A DNA stretch of 64,000 nucleotides, taken from Podospora pseudoanserina (taxonomy: Eukaryota; Ascomycota; Sordariomycetes; Sordariales; Podosporaceae). Each line of letters opens with the position of its first letter. Position 1 is the first letter of the stretch. The position numbers and the translations under genes were made by a program. Where the stretch lies: assembly GCF_035222485.1 (NCBI RefSeq), contig NC_085923.1:1-64000 (forward strand), written 5' to 3'. The notes under the pieces are model-generated. The model saw only the letters and a program-made list of their open reading frames with translations, was not told the origin of the DNA and did no database searches. Shown here in pieces: positions 1-10,651 of this stretch.

Positions 1-1
1 A

Positions 2-385
2 GTCGATGATGGTCCCGGTCTGGCGATCAAAGAGTGGACGGTGAAGGGCTTCAATGTATTGGGAAACTTTACTTTCTACAATATTGCCGCCAGTGGGAGA
101 ACGCTGCCTGGGATCGCGAGGTTGTATCCTTCGAGTCTCAAGGCGGGTAGCCAAAAGTCGTGGAGAATGGTGTTTGATCAGGTAGATGATGAGAGAGGTG
201 AGCCCTTTGATGAGGAAGCTGTTTACCCTGACGCCCGGTGCGTGAATTGGGGTACCATGGATAGGTTTACTTATGACTTTGCGGGGTTGGAGGAATTTGT
301 CATGACGGTTGGGAAAGATGGTGCGGCAAAATCACTGAGTCCGGTGGGCTTCGGGGTTTCACTCGCCAAACAGGGGTACATGTAA
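2..385 (+). CDS. 3' end of an unrecognised protein-coding gene (cut by window edge)
   Basis: An open frame enters from the left edge and ends at the TAA at 383-385. It encodes about 127 C-terminal residues with even, globular composition. It includes the run GNFTFYNIAASGRTLPG, a cysteine in DARCVNWG, and ends KQGYM. The frame is already open upstream of position 41, so the true start lies outside the window. No catalytic motif, membrane segment or repeat is visible, and I do not recognise the family. The 276-bp gap to the convergent collagen-like gene fits two facing 3' ends. That this is real coding sequence is fairly sure; its function is unknown. Confidence 0.5.
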   Translation, partial: VDDGPGLAIKEWTVKGFNVLGNFTFYNIAASGRTLPGIARLYPSSLKAGSQKSWRMVFDQVDDERGEPFDEEAVYPDARCVNWGTMDRFTYDFAGLEEFVMTVGKDGAAKSLSPVGFGVSLAKQGYM

Positions 386-661
386 ACCATTTCATTATCA
401 GAGGTTTTCACAACTGAGCGGTCAACAGGGTAGCGTAATGTCTAATTTAATGTTTCAGTCCATGACATCTTTCTCCTTTAACAAATAAGATTCATTCAGC
501 GCTGCGCAACTATGAATAAACATTAGGTACATAGGTAGCTACCTGGCAAAAAAAAAATGAATGTGATGGTAGGAATCCTGCGGGCATATAGCAACTGACC
601 AAGATCAGTAGCATTCAAACACGTGACAGCGCAGAAGTGTCACGTCCAATCCTGTTGTTGT

Positions 662-1576
662 TCACGGACGACCTCCAAATCCACGGGCGCCAAAACCCCC
701 ACCATATCCTCCATATGCTCCATACCCTCCGTATCCTCCCAAACCACGGGCACCAAACCCTCCATAACCGCCATATCCTCCATATCCCCCAATGCCACGC
801 ACTCCAAACCCATATCCTCCATAACCACCATAGCCATATCCAGGGTACCCGATTCCCCGGACGCCAAATCCGCCATATCCATATCCCCCAGGATACCCAA
901 GTCCATAGCTGAGGTAAGGGATAGCGGTTGGTCCAATAGGTCCCGGGGGTCCCGGGGGTCCGACGACGCCCACCCCGGGAGCACCCACTGGCCCAGGGGG
1001 TCCAGGGATGCCAGGACCGCCGGGAGGACCAACAGGACCAGGAGCACCAGGTAGACCAGGAGGACCAACGGGACCGGGACCGCCAGGGAGACCGGGAGGA
1101 CCGACGGGACCGGGACCGCCAGGGAGACCGGGAGGACCGACGGGACCGGGACCGCCAGGAAGGCCAGGAGGACCTACTGGACCGGGACCGCCAGGCATTC
1201 CAGGAGGTCCTGGAGGACCAATAGTGGAGATTCCTGGCGGTCCAGGAGGTCCAGGTGGTCCTGGTGGTCCAGGAACGACAACCTCCCCGCACGTGGTGCA
1301 CGGACTGCTCTGAATAACTTCTGGAACGGCGGCGACTTGGACACCACCGCACCCGCTACCTGTGCAGCCACCACATCCGCCACCACCGCACCGTTCTTCG
1401 AGAAGAGCCCGCTCTTCTATAGTAGCTCCCTCCTCATTAGGAGCGCGTTGTTCCAGATGTTCCAGATAAGCGTTTTGTTGTTCCAAGGCAGAACGATCCT
1501 CAACAGGAAGTGGTGCTGGGACCGCCAGGGCCAGAGGGAGAGCCCATGCTAAAAGGAGGGATGTATTGGGTCTCAT
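662..1576 (-). CDS. Secreted collagen-like Gly-X-Y repeat protein with Gly/Tyr-rich tail
   Basis: This is a single-exon gene of 304 aa. Residues 1-19 form a signal peptide ([20 protein letters not shown]), followed by an acidic Glu/Leu stretch (about 25-62) and a Cys/Gly knot ([16 protein letters not shown]) with further cysteines near 91-96. A collagen-type Gly-X-Y region runs from about 102 to 215. It has one break (GISTI) and then a long uninterrupted run dominated by [12 protein letters not shown]. The tail (about 225-304) is Gly/Tyr-rich with repeats of the [10 protein letters not shown] and GVRGIG or GARG type. Gly-X-Y runs of this length can form a triple helix, and fungi often build proline 4-hydroxyproline from such tracts. 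The cysteines ahead of the helix could register the trimer. Role unknown; a wall, spore-surface or matrix protein is an inference. Confidence 0.8.
   Translation of the reverse strand: MRPNTSLLLAWALPLALAVPAPLPVEDRSALEQQNAYLEHLEQRAPNEEGATIEERALLEERCGGGGCGGCTGSGCGGVQVAAVPEVIQSSPCTTCGEVVVPGPPGPPGPPGPPGISTIGPPGPPGMPGGPGPVGPPGLPGGPGPVGPPGLPGGPGPVGPPGLPGGPGPVGPPGLPGAPGPVGPPGGPGIPGPPGPVGAPGVGVVGPPGPPGPIGPTAIPYLSYGLGYPGGYGYGGFGVRGIGYPGYGYGGYGGYGFGVRGIGGYGGYGGYGGFGARGLGGYGGYGAYGGYGGGFGARGFGGRP
1023..1202 (-). repeat. 36-bp tandem repeat (5 units) inside the collagen-like gene
   Basis: Five consecutive 36-bp units start at about 1023, 1059, 1095, 1131 and 1167. Each encodes one 12-residue block [12 protein letters not shown] or a close variant. 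Units 2, 3 and 4 differ at only a few bases, while units 1 and 5 are more diverged. This pattern suggests recent unit duplication in the middle of the array. Copy number may vary between strains without shifting the frame. Confidence 0.85.
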
Positions 1577-3274
1577 TTCTTGTTATTTTTTTTTGTTATG
1601 AGATGTTGTTCTTTTCGTTCGTTTGCAGTGAGAGGAGATTAGGAAAAAGCAGTGTGGGTGCCAGCGGTGCGGCGGGATGATGCAGCCGGCTGCGATAGGA
1701 ATTGGATGTGGACAAGAAAACAGTTCGATATTGAGATATAAGAAAATCCAGCCGTTAATGATGGTGAGGTGGCTTTTGCCAGCAAAAGTGCAAGTTGGAA
1801 ACTGTTTGCTGGGCGTGACAAAGTTCGAGGAGAAGCATGAAGGCATGAGCAATGTTAAGTACTGCCACCTATTCAATATCTCCCCCAGAACCTTGCATAC
1901 AATTGGATGCATGCTCTCATCAGCCAGATCCCTTTACACAAGCATCAGCATCATTTGATATCATTTCAAGCGTCATCAATAGTTCTTGACCAAACGCAAT
2001 GCAGACGGGCGAATGATCGTTGTGCACAGCGTGTCGAACCGCAGGTTACATGACGGGTGACCATGCTTGCAAATCTCGACAGTTGCTATTCTCGCACTGC
2101 GGTATGGTCTCTCTCGTCTTGCAGTCAGGCGGCACTCTGACGTTCCGCACAGATATATGTGATGCGAATTGCGTTGGCCTACAGGCACATGGGCTCGTAA
2201 ACGACTGCAGCCGGTTTCTGAGCACCCAAAGCGTAGGCCGTGCTAAACCTGCAAGACATGCAATGCATAACATCGGCTGAACTTTTCCATCCACTTTGAT
2301 GTAGATCTCGATTGCTTCAAGAGATGAACGTGAAATAGACTTTTGTCGTCCCAGCATTGAATGGGGGTTAAACGAACCTGTGGCTTTGGTTGAGGATACT
2401 TAGGTAGGTACCCTACTTTAGACCCCTGGACCCCTAACCCCTTGAATCCCTACACCCACCTCACAAAGCCGAAATAAAGTGAAATAGGATTTTGTGGTTC
2501 CATATACCCCTACCCAACACCAGAAGGTGCCTAGATACTCTTCTTGACATCCAAACAGGGCCACATCATTGGTAGCTCCCCTTGCCAGCCTAGTGCCAGC
2601 CCTTTTCATGTTTATCGTCAAAATGTTGTAGAATCACGAAAATTACACTGCATGAGAGATAGAGCAGGCAGGTGGCCCATCGCTTGGGGAGCATCCATCA
2701 TCTGATGCCCGGATCACTTCATCCGAGTCCTGGACCAGAAGGTGCACTTGGCTCATCTGTAGGACAATCTATCCCAGATAGTGCCACGGCATTGGGCCCA
2801 GGCCGTTACAGCAGTCGTCGCACATATAAAACGCGGGATTAATGCCGGATATGCGGCCATGTGTCACTCACTCTATGTAGAGCTGTTGATTTGTGGGCAA
2901 CTGCCGGGCTTGGCGGCGGATAGATAGATTACCTGCCCTTTCTGGCCCATGACGCCAAATGGACCTGTGATATCGTGTAAACGGGAACACGCGGTGAACT
3001 ACCTATGCTTGCCTTGGTAGGTACTCGAGTTCCTGCAATGTTCCCAGGTATAAGAATGCCAAGAGGAGACCACATGGTTGCCCACATGAGCTTCTCCTTG
3101 GCTACATCGATCCAGCTGGGCTACATCAATCTCTGAGCTGTCACGTCAAGCTGGTTGCGGTACCAAAAAGTCTTGTGACTGCTATAAATTTTTCCTGGCG
3201 TCCAGTGTATACCTTATACGTCCTTATCATCGCCACATTTGTCGCACACACGGACGGGACGCACACCACGCGCG
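1577..3274. other. Intergenic, 1.7 kb, no supported gene
   Basis: This holds the upstream region of the collagen-like gene (with a T-rich run just before its ATG) and that of the next plus-strand gene. A TATA-like ATATAAAA lies near 2823. Open frames here are short and biased, and I see no repeat or RNA gene. Confidence 0.5.
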
Positions 3275-4847
3275 ATGCTGACACCAAAGAAGACACTTGC
3301 TGTCATGGCAATCTTTGCTGCCATCGCGGCAGCGAAGGAGCTTCCGGTGAATCTGGAGCTCAAGGCCGAGCTCTATGACAGTGGTATCCGCCACGAGCAA
3401 ATCATGGCTCTCAAAAATGTCAGTTTCTGTCCTTATCAATAAATACGAACATCCCCTAACACAAGTCTAAGCGTGTCTGGAGTGAGTTCGAAGCCCAAGG
3501 TGCCTACGACTCCCGCCAGTACAAAAAGTTTTCCGTCAAAAAGGCCAGCGACTTCTACGCCTGCACCAACGGCTTTGCGACCTACATCCCCAACGACTCA
3601 CGCTACAGGTTCAGGTGCAAGGAGCTCGACTTGTACGACTTCAAGACCCATGCCGAGCTAGGGAGCACTCAAGGTAGGGGGGCCGGATCATGGGGTTGGA
3701 CCTCCCCTGACGGAAGAGAATTCGTCGCCATTGCCCAGTTGGACGGGACCTCGTTTGCCGAGGTAACCAAGCAAGGCAAGCTGGTGTACCTTGGTCGTCT
3801 CCCACAATACATCACTGCTGAACCGTCTTTGTGGAGAGAGATCAAGGGGTACAAGAGTTACATTGTTATTGGTAGCGAGGCGGAGAAACACGGAGTCCAG
3901 ATATTCGACTTGGCCAAGTTGCTAACCGTTGACCCGGCAAGTCCCGTGGTCTTCTCCAACCAGAAGGACCTGGCAGGATGGTGGGGAGATGCCTTGCCTA
4001 TTGGGCGATCGCATAATGTCTTGACCAACGAGGAGCTGAACTACGGTGTGGCTGTGGGATTCCAGCCCAGGAACTCGACATACAAGGCAGGGTTGTTGTT
4101 CTTCGACCTGACGGACCCTGCAAACCCAACCACACTTGGTGGGTCTGGTGCGGACGGCTATGTGCACGATGCCCAGTGCTTGGTGTATCGTGGTCCGGAT
4201 GAGAAGCATGTTGGCAAAGATATCTGCTATGGGTATAATGAGGATGCGTTGACGATGTGAGTGTTTTGCCAAGTCTCGCACGGTTGGGAGGATCCTGACA
4301 GATCACTAGCTACGACGTAACCGACAAGAAGAACATCACCATCATATCCACCACCTCCTACGAAGGCGCCAGCTATACCCACCAGGGATGGGTCTTGGAC
4401 ACCCAGTGGCAACAATATATCATTGCTGACGATGAATACGACGAAGTCGACGCACGCGGTCCTGCACGTGAAGGCTACCCCGTCTCGTACATCTGGGACA
4501 TCAGCTCGCTCGAGAAACCGAAGCAGACGGGACACTACAAGCATCTGAGAAAGGGAATCGACCATAACCAGTTTGTCAAAGATGGCTTCTCGTACCAGAG
4601 CAATTACGCCCTTGGCATCAGCGTGCTGGATTTAAGGTCTGTGCCAAGAGATCCCACCGGCAAAGGAATCAAGGAGGTGGCATACTTTGACACATACCCC
4701 GAGGACGATCACCTTCCCGGTGGTGGAAATGTCACATTCACTGGCACCTGGAGTCACTACCCCTTCTTGCCTAGCGGGTTCATTGTCATCAACACCATGG
4801 ACCGTGGTGCATTTGTAGTGAAGAAGTCCAAGGGAGCGGCGTGGTAA
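3275..4847 (+). CDS. Secreted LVIVD / choice-of-anchor-B ('regulatory P domain') protein
   Basis: Three exons, 3275-3418, 3472-4256 and 4310-4847, give 488 aa. Both 53-nt introns are GT-AG (GTCAGT and GTGAGT donors), and a CTAAC branch site is visible in the first. The chosen ATG at 3275 opens a clear signal peptide (MLTPKKTLAVMAIFAAIAAA). The in-frame ATG at 3239 would bury it. The body has repeated beta-propeller-like blades: YDFKTHAELGS, VQIFDLAKL, LLFFDLTDPANP, IYDVTDKKN, SYIWDISSLEKP and GISVLDLRS. A HDAQC motif and a DDEYDE motif are as expected for choice-of-anchor-B proteins, which are extracellular with no defined reaction. The family assignment rests on motif pattern only. Confidence 0.75.
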
Positions 4848-6192
4848 AAGGTTTTGGTAGGTGTTGTTCGGTTACTAGGAAATCTTCTATCAGGGATATT
4901 CTGGAAGAACATGGTGAATATCTAGATGGCACAGATAGATTCATGAGGTACAAGTTGTAAATTGCTAGCCAGTGTCTTGTCCCAAAGTTGTACCTGTTAC
5001 ATAACTACCCACTCTACCCTCCATGCTGTTCTTTTTTATCGCCCCCCCTTCTTCTCGCTTTCCCGCCGAGAAAAAGTCAAACGTCCAACGCCATCCAACT
5101 CCCTCGACCCAGTCATCTCAGACAACATCTCGGGATAACACCCCCCTAAGCCCAAGTCGATCGCTTGCAACACCGGTTTGCACCCTTGGAAAACCACGCG
5201 ACCGTCATCCACATGCTATGTCCAATGTTCCTGTAACAGCTGTTCAAGTCGCCGCTTGTTTTCCGCTGTCACCGCCAGCCGGTAACCGAGCACCCATTTC
5301 CATAGCGCGGTCCCGCGAAGCACGGGTCTTTTTGGAAGCCACGGTCGGACACAGCGATAATATGGCAGTCGTGGGCGATGGTGCTGGTCGGTTCTTGTGG
5401 CTCCTGTGTTGAGGGTAAAGATTGCAGGAAAATGACTCGGGACGTAAAGAAGGCTCTCTAGTGCTTGGACATGGAGGCGAGAGCCAGTCTAGAGGGAAGG
5501 TTGGCCGCTTACATACATGTACCACTCAGCCCATTGACTTGCATGTCTGGCATCTTGACAATTTCATCGGCTGCAAAGCCGTGCTACGAAGACCGAACCG
5601 ACAAGGTCCACCCAAATATGAGGCAAGTATGCCGAATTGGGGCTGAGGCACATCGATTTCTTCTCGCTTGTTCCAGGATTCAAAATGGTGAGCTCGGTTG
5701 TATTACGCAACTTAGGTATGCTGGGAGCCGCGTAAGTATCATTCCAAATCACCTCTAAAAGTGAGAATGCTGCCAGATTGAGAGAGTATATCAACTTGGT
5801 ACCTATTGTTGGAAATCCCTCCATAGAAAAACATCAACGTAAGCAATAGCCTCCTCTTTGAGTAGTGCTGACAGCTTCCTCTGATGGCCGAGCCCTGGTC
5901 CTTGCTGTGTGAGCTGAATAGGCTGTTAGAACACAAGTAGGTGGTAGAATCATGACAAGGCCTGTACCCACCATGTTAGTGAGGTTATTGCGGTTGCCTG
6001 ATGTGGTTGTGCTTGCCTTGCCAGGGAACCGCAATTGCATCAAAACATGTCAGAGCGATATCTTCATCACTCGCAGTAAGACTATAATGAGATGGCTGAT
6101 GAGTATTGCTATATCGGCACTGTGTTATTTTTTTTCTTCCATCCATATCCTGTCATTTAGTCATTGACCATCCCAGCCCAGTTGAGTTTCTT
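4848..6192. other. Intergenic between convergent genes, 1.3 kb
   Basis: This lies between two facing 3' ends. A 129-codon frame at 5023-5412 is Ser/Thr/Pro-biased with no recognisable feature, and I do not call it a gene. Nothing else is seen. Confidence 0.45.
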
Positions 6193-8094
6193 TTACATGA
6201 AGCTGTTAATAATCGTCACAGCCGTCGTGTACACCATCCCCACCAAGCCCAGTACCACCATGGCAAGATCTCCAAGTTTGGCAGCCTTGGTTTCAGCCGC
6301 CCCCTTGTAGTGAAGCCAGGCTGGGTAGACGTAGACGAGCGGAACGCAAGCCGCACTCCCGATAAGTGCGACAAACTTGTCAAGATTTCCTGTTCCCAGC
6401 ACCGAGATGACTCCACAAAGGCAAACCATGGCGAAGCGGAACCCGTTCTTGATCCACTTTGTCTTCAAACTCTTCTTGCCTGACTTGCGTCCAAAGATCT
6501 TGGTTTCGAGGATTCTGAGCGCGGGAAACAGCTGAACCGGCGTGCCGACCAGAATGGCAACCGAGTACAGGAACTGAATCGCGTTGACAAGCTTTGAATC
6601 TTGGGGAAAGTTGTTGATGATTTCGATCTGAGTGTCCAGACCAAAGGTGGCATAGCACAGGGCACCGACGCTTGTGAAAACGATAGTGATGATCAACATC
6701 ACAACGCCCAGCAACCATTCGAACTTTTCCGGCCTGGCCATGCTCGACTGAATGGGCAAAATCAGGCCGATCCCTTCAAATGTGAAAATGGCCGACCCAA
6801 CCATCATGGTGTACCTATCCGGGTTGAACATGACCACGCCCTTGTCCATCCCTCCCATATCCACCAAACTCGTGATATCATACCAATAAATGTAGGTAAC
6901 CCCAACCAGGATACACGCGTCCGCCAGCAATGCCGCAGGTCCCAGCTTGGAAATATTCCTGATCCAACTCAAAGGTACCAAAATCACCAACTGCAGCGCG
7001 ATTAGTCCAGCCGTTGTGAAGCTCCGACTATCCTTCATCACCGCCTCGAAGAATGTCAACAAATTCTCCGCCACAAACACAATGCCCGCGCATACAAACC
7101 CCAACTGACTCAGCGCGATACTCGCCAAAATCAGGCCCCTCATCCTGCCCCCGGCAACGGCATACCCAATCTCGCCATAGCCCCCCCTATACCTCTCCTT
7201 CAGCTCCAGGAGCAGGTGAAACGCCCACATCGAAATCGCCGACACCCCCACCATGGCCAAGCTGCTAAATAGCAAGCCACCATTGCTAAAGGCCTTGGGC
7301 AAGAACATGATCCCCGTCCCGACAAACGCCTTGAGCAGAGTAAAAAAAGTCTTGGTCATGCCGGCTCCCTCCCTCCCTTCTGCCTCTCCTTCTCTTTCCC
7401 GTTGCCTTTGCCGCTCCCTCGTCGTTGTCAAAAGCGGCCTCCTCTCCCCATCTTCATCTTCCGACTCGGACTCCACCGCCTCTTCGTCGCTGTCCTCCAA
7501 GTCCTCACCCGCAAAGTGCCCGTACAAATTCAAAAACTCGACAAAGTTTCGCGTGATCGGCATTCGGGCAGCATAGAAGTCATTTGGTTTGGCATTTCTT
7601 CTTTTCTGGAGGAGATAGGCCCGGCGGAACCCACCCGGCGCTAACTGGTCGCCCACGCTGAGGCCTTCCTCGGCGGCGAGGGAGCGGCGGTATTCTCGGG
7701 GGTTGTGAAAAGTGTTTGCGCGCCGGTGTACCGAGCCGGATCTGATCTGAGAGGTACCACCGGGACCGCCTTCGGATGCGGCGAGGCGGAAAAGCTCACG
7801 GTGGATGTCGCCGCCTTGGAGTTTGAGGGAGGATTCGGCGGCGGTCGAGTGGTTTTTTGTCGTGTTGGCGGTGCTGTTAGAGCGAGAGGTGGTGGCCAAG
7901 GCCGGTTTGGACTTGGGCGCGGGGAGGGTAGCGTCGAATTCGGCAGTGAAGCCGGTCGGCAGATGCTCTGCCACGACCTGGGCTTGCACATCGGCCTCGG
8001 GGAGAAGATGCTCTCTGTTGGACTTTGCCGACGAGGACGATGTCGAGCGTTGATTGCCGGCCGAGGAGACGGAAGCGGCACGGTTTACGGACAT
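6193..8094 (-). CDS. Vacuolar amino-acid transporter, AVT3/AVT4-like (Aa_trans family)
   Basis: Single exon, 633 aa, with an ATG at 8094 followed by Ser-rich sequence. The first ~245 residues form a long hydrophilic N-terminus with an acidic patch (DLEDSDEEAVESESEDED at about 200-217) and a short ARMPITRNFVEFLNLYGHF block. Such a block is typical of fungal Avt3/Avt4 proteins. From about residue 247 (KTFFTLLKAFVGTGIMFLPK) there are about 11 hydrophobic segments to the C-terminus. In yeast this family exports neutral or basic amino acids from the vacuole. The substrate here is not readable from sequence. The acidic and Ser-rich N-terminus may be regulatory (inference). Confidence 0.88.
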   Translation of the reverse strand: MSVNRAASVSSAGNQRSTSSSSAKSNREHLLPEADVQAQVVAEHLPTGFTAEFDATLPAPKSKPALATTSRSNSTANTTKNHSTAAESSLKLQGGDIHRELFRLAASEGGPGGTSQIRSGSVHRRANTFHNPREYRRSLAAEEGLSVGDQLAPGGFRRAYLLQKRRNAKPNDFYAARMPITRNFVEFLNLYGHFAGEDLEDSDEEAVESESEDEDGERRPLLTTTRERQRQREREGEAEGREGAGMTKTFFTLLKAFVGTGIMFLPKAFSNGGLLFSSLAMVGVSAISMWAFHLLLELKERYRGGYGEIGYAVAGGRMRGLILASIALSQLGFVCAGIVFVAENLLTFFEAVMKDSRSFTTAGLIALQLVILVPLSWIRNISKLGPAALLADACILVGVTYIYWYDITSLVDMGGMDKGVVMFNPDRYTMMVGSAIFTFEGIGLILPIQSSMARPEKFEWLLGVVMLIITIVFTSVGALCYATFGLDTQIEIINNFPQDSKLVNAIQFLYSVAILVGTPVQLFPALRILETKIFGRKSGKKSLKTKWIKNGFRFAMVCLCGVISVLGTGNLDKFVALIGSAACVPLVYVYPAWLHYKGAAETKAAKLGDLAMVVLGLVGMVYTTAVTIINSFM

Positions 8095-8628
8095 GGTGAC
8101 GTCTCGGTCATTCGGTCGTTATTTAGTCGTTCGCATATCGTCGCGGAGGCCCGCTCTGTGGTACTTTTTGGTTGCCAGGTTGAACAGAGGCAAAAAAACC
8201 GAACCATTCTCAAGAAGGCGGGCACGTGGCGGGTACCTACGGCTCACAGCACGGCATGCAAAACAAACGTCAGGGATCTGGGGGTCTCCAACTTCAATGA
8301 TGTCACCAAAAGATGTTCGAGAAGCCCGCCACAGGTCCATGTGCCCAACATTGCCCCCTATAAGTTTCAGATTAGGTATCAGCAAGATATTGGGCAAAGT
8401 AGTACACTATGTACTCGAATCGCCAGGGGCGCTATTCTTCATTGGTATCACAATCGGACTGCGCGTGGCGCTGCCCTGATTTATTTTCCCCCTTTTCCAG
8501 TGTTGGTAGGTGTGGACTAAAGTTGCACAGTGTTGCCGTTCCCACCCCCCGGTCACACAACCAGTGATCGAGGCTATCCAGTAGCTCGATTTATCCGTCG
8601 CGTAGTTTTCGGGTATCACCGTACAAGA
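8095..8628. other. Intergenic, 0.5 kb (transporter promoter / lyase 3' end)
   Basis: Upstream region of the transporter and downstream region of the lyase gene. The two genes are in tandem on the minus strand. No other feature is seen. Confidence 0.5.
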
Positions 8629-10152
8629 TCACTGTTGTTGCACAAGCTTCTGAATGGCCTCAATCTGCGCCAGCACCGAGGAGCTGCTCGTGCCACCGTA
8701 CGTGTTCCTTCTCTCAACACTCTTCTCAAAGTCGAATACATCAGCAACGTCAGCCTCGAACAAGGGCGAGATCTGCTTGAAGTCGTCGAGGGGAAGCTTG
8801 GAGATGGCCACGCCAGCCTCCTCACCCCTGCGGACGATGGCACCGGCGATGTGGTGAGTCTGTCTGAAAGGCACACCCTTGCGGACGAGGTAGTCAGCCA
8901 CATCGGTGGCGAGCATGTCGTCGGTGAGGGCAGCCTTCATCTTTTCAGGGTAGACCTTGAGGGTGGCAAGTACGCCCTGCATGATCCGCAGGCATGTGGA
9001 AACGGTCTTGATGCAGTCAATCATGGGCTCGACAGATTCCTGGAGATCCTTGTTGTAAGAGGTGGGAAGAGACTTGAGGGAGGCAAGGAAACCGGAAGCC
9101 TAGTGTGGTCCCATCAGCATTCTTCTTGGGATGAAAACCAGTTGGAAAAGCCTACCTGTCCCATAACTCTGCCAGCCTTACCACGGATGAGCTCCAAGCT
9201 GTCGGGGTTCTTCTTCTGGGGCATCAGACTGCTGCCAGTGCTGTAGGCATCGGCGACTTGAACAAAGCCAAATTCGGCCGTGGAGAAGAGGATCAGATCC
9301 TCGCTGAGGCGGGAGAGATGGGCCATCAACAAACTCGCCCACTGGAGAATGTCCACGACGAAGTCTCGGTCGGCGACACAGGCCAAGCTGTTTGGGTGGA
9401 CCGAGGCGAAGCCGAGGTCCTTGGCCATAAACTCACGGTCAATGCCAAAGGGGTTGCCGGCGAGGGCGCCGACACCCAGAGGGCAGGCAGATGTCCTCTC
9501 CTGCACACCCTTCAGGCGGTTGAGATCGCCAATGAGGAAGGTGGCGTGTGACAGGAGCCAGTGGGAGAAGCGCACTGGTTGGGCGCGCTGGAGATGAGTG
9601 TATCCTGGCATCAGGACGGGGAGGTACTCCTTGGCCTGCGCGGCCGTGGTCGCGAGGACATCCTTGAGGATAGCAGCAAGCTGGTCGAGCTGTTCGCCGG
9701 CCCAGAGACGCATGTCAACACCGACCTGCTCGTTTCGGGAGCGGCCAGTGTGCAGCTTGCCAGCAGCCTTGCCAATGATCTCGCCCAGGCGGCGCTCATT
9801 GGCCGTGTGGATATCCTCGTCTGACTTGACATCGATAACGAACTTGCCCTCGGCCCACTCCTTCTCGACCTGCTGGAGGCCGTTGACGATTTCGCCGAGC
9901 TCCTCGTCGGAGAGGATGTTGAGCTTGTGGAGGGCCTTGGCATAGGTGATGGAGCCGTGGATATCGGCCTTGTAGAGCACCCTGTCAAAGGAAAGGGACT
10001 CGTTGAACTGGAACATCAAGTCGTCGATGGCCTCTATTTGTTCGAATGGTGTTAAGCGCGCAAACAACACAATGGCGAGACAATGACAGGTCAATGGGCT
10101 TACCGGTAAATCTGCCACCCCAGAGGAGCGTGGGGGTCTGTGTGGGAGCCAT
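8629..10152 (-). CDS. ARG4: Argininosuccinate lyase
   Basis: Three exons in coding order, 10152-10104, 10033-9156 and 9099-8629, give 465 aa, the usual length. Introns are 70 and 56 nt with GTAAGC and GTAGGC donors. The N-terminus TLLWGGRFT and the fumarate-lyase signature GSSLMPQKKNPDS (with its catalytic-loop serine) identify the superfamily. HTGRSRNEQV and GYTHLQRAQPVRFSHW are the substrate-binding blocks of argininosuccinate lyases. The enzyme splits argininosuccinate into arginine and fumarate, the last step of arginine synthesis, in the cytosol as a tetramer. The first exon is short (16 codons plus one base), and single-exon prediction would miss it. All active-site motifs look intact. 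The Neurospora counterpart is arg-10. Confidence 0.95.
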
Positions 10153-10651
10153 GGTGTGCGCTGTGTGTTGTCTGGTGATGTTGTTCACAACTGGAGCTCT
10201 TTGTCGCAAGTAAATCGTCGCACCAGGAACCTGAAAGCTGGAATGATTCACACCTGGAAAAATGCGGTGGGGTCTGCCCCGAGCGATAAGCACTGATCGC
10301 GGGGAACAACCCACAGCGCATGCAGCTAGGGGTCTGTGCTCCACGTGATGATAAGGCAAGGTAGTAAGCCGCGATGTGAGCGTTGCACTGCAACCTGATC
10401 TCGCTGGGCTTCTTGGGAAGTTGGAGTTGTGATGCTGAAATCTTGTTGTTTGTTCGGGGTTTCCCTTGGACCTACGGAACTCTTATCGCAGCCTTGTGGT
10501 CGAGCTGAGCTCATCGCCATGTCCACTGATGAGCTAGGGGCAGCTTGAGCGTCACTTGCTTGGCAGCTGTCCGTGGGGGCACTGGGGGTTGCTGGTCCTG
10601 ACATCCCATGACCCGTCTAAGTCAAAAATGAATCCCAAGGGTATTTATGAT
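10153..10651. other. Intergenic, 0.5 kb
   Basis: Region upstream of the lyase gene and downstream of the hydrolase gene. No convincing coding frame or RNA is seen. Confidence 0.5.

Noticed and set aside
2400-2460. C-rich CCCCTAACCCC-like stretch considered as telomeric repeat
   Set aside because: Only one loose match to the fungal telomere unit and no array.
5023-5412. 129-codon frame rich in Ser/Thr/Pro
   Set aside because: Low complexity and lies between two convergent 3' ends; no promoter-like context.
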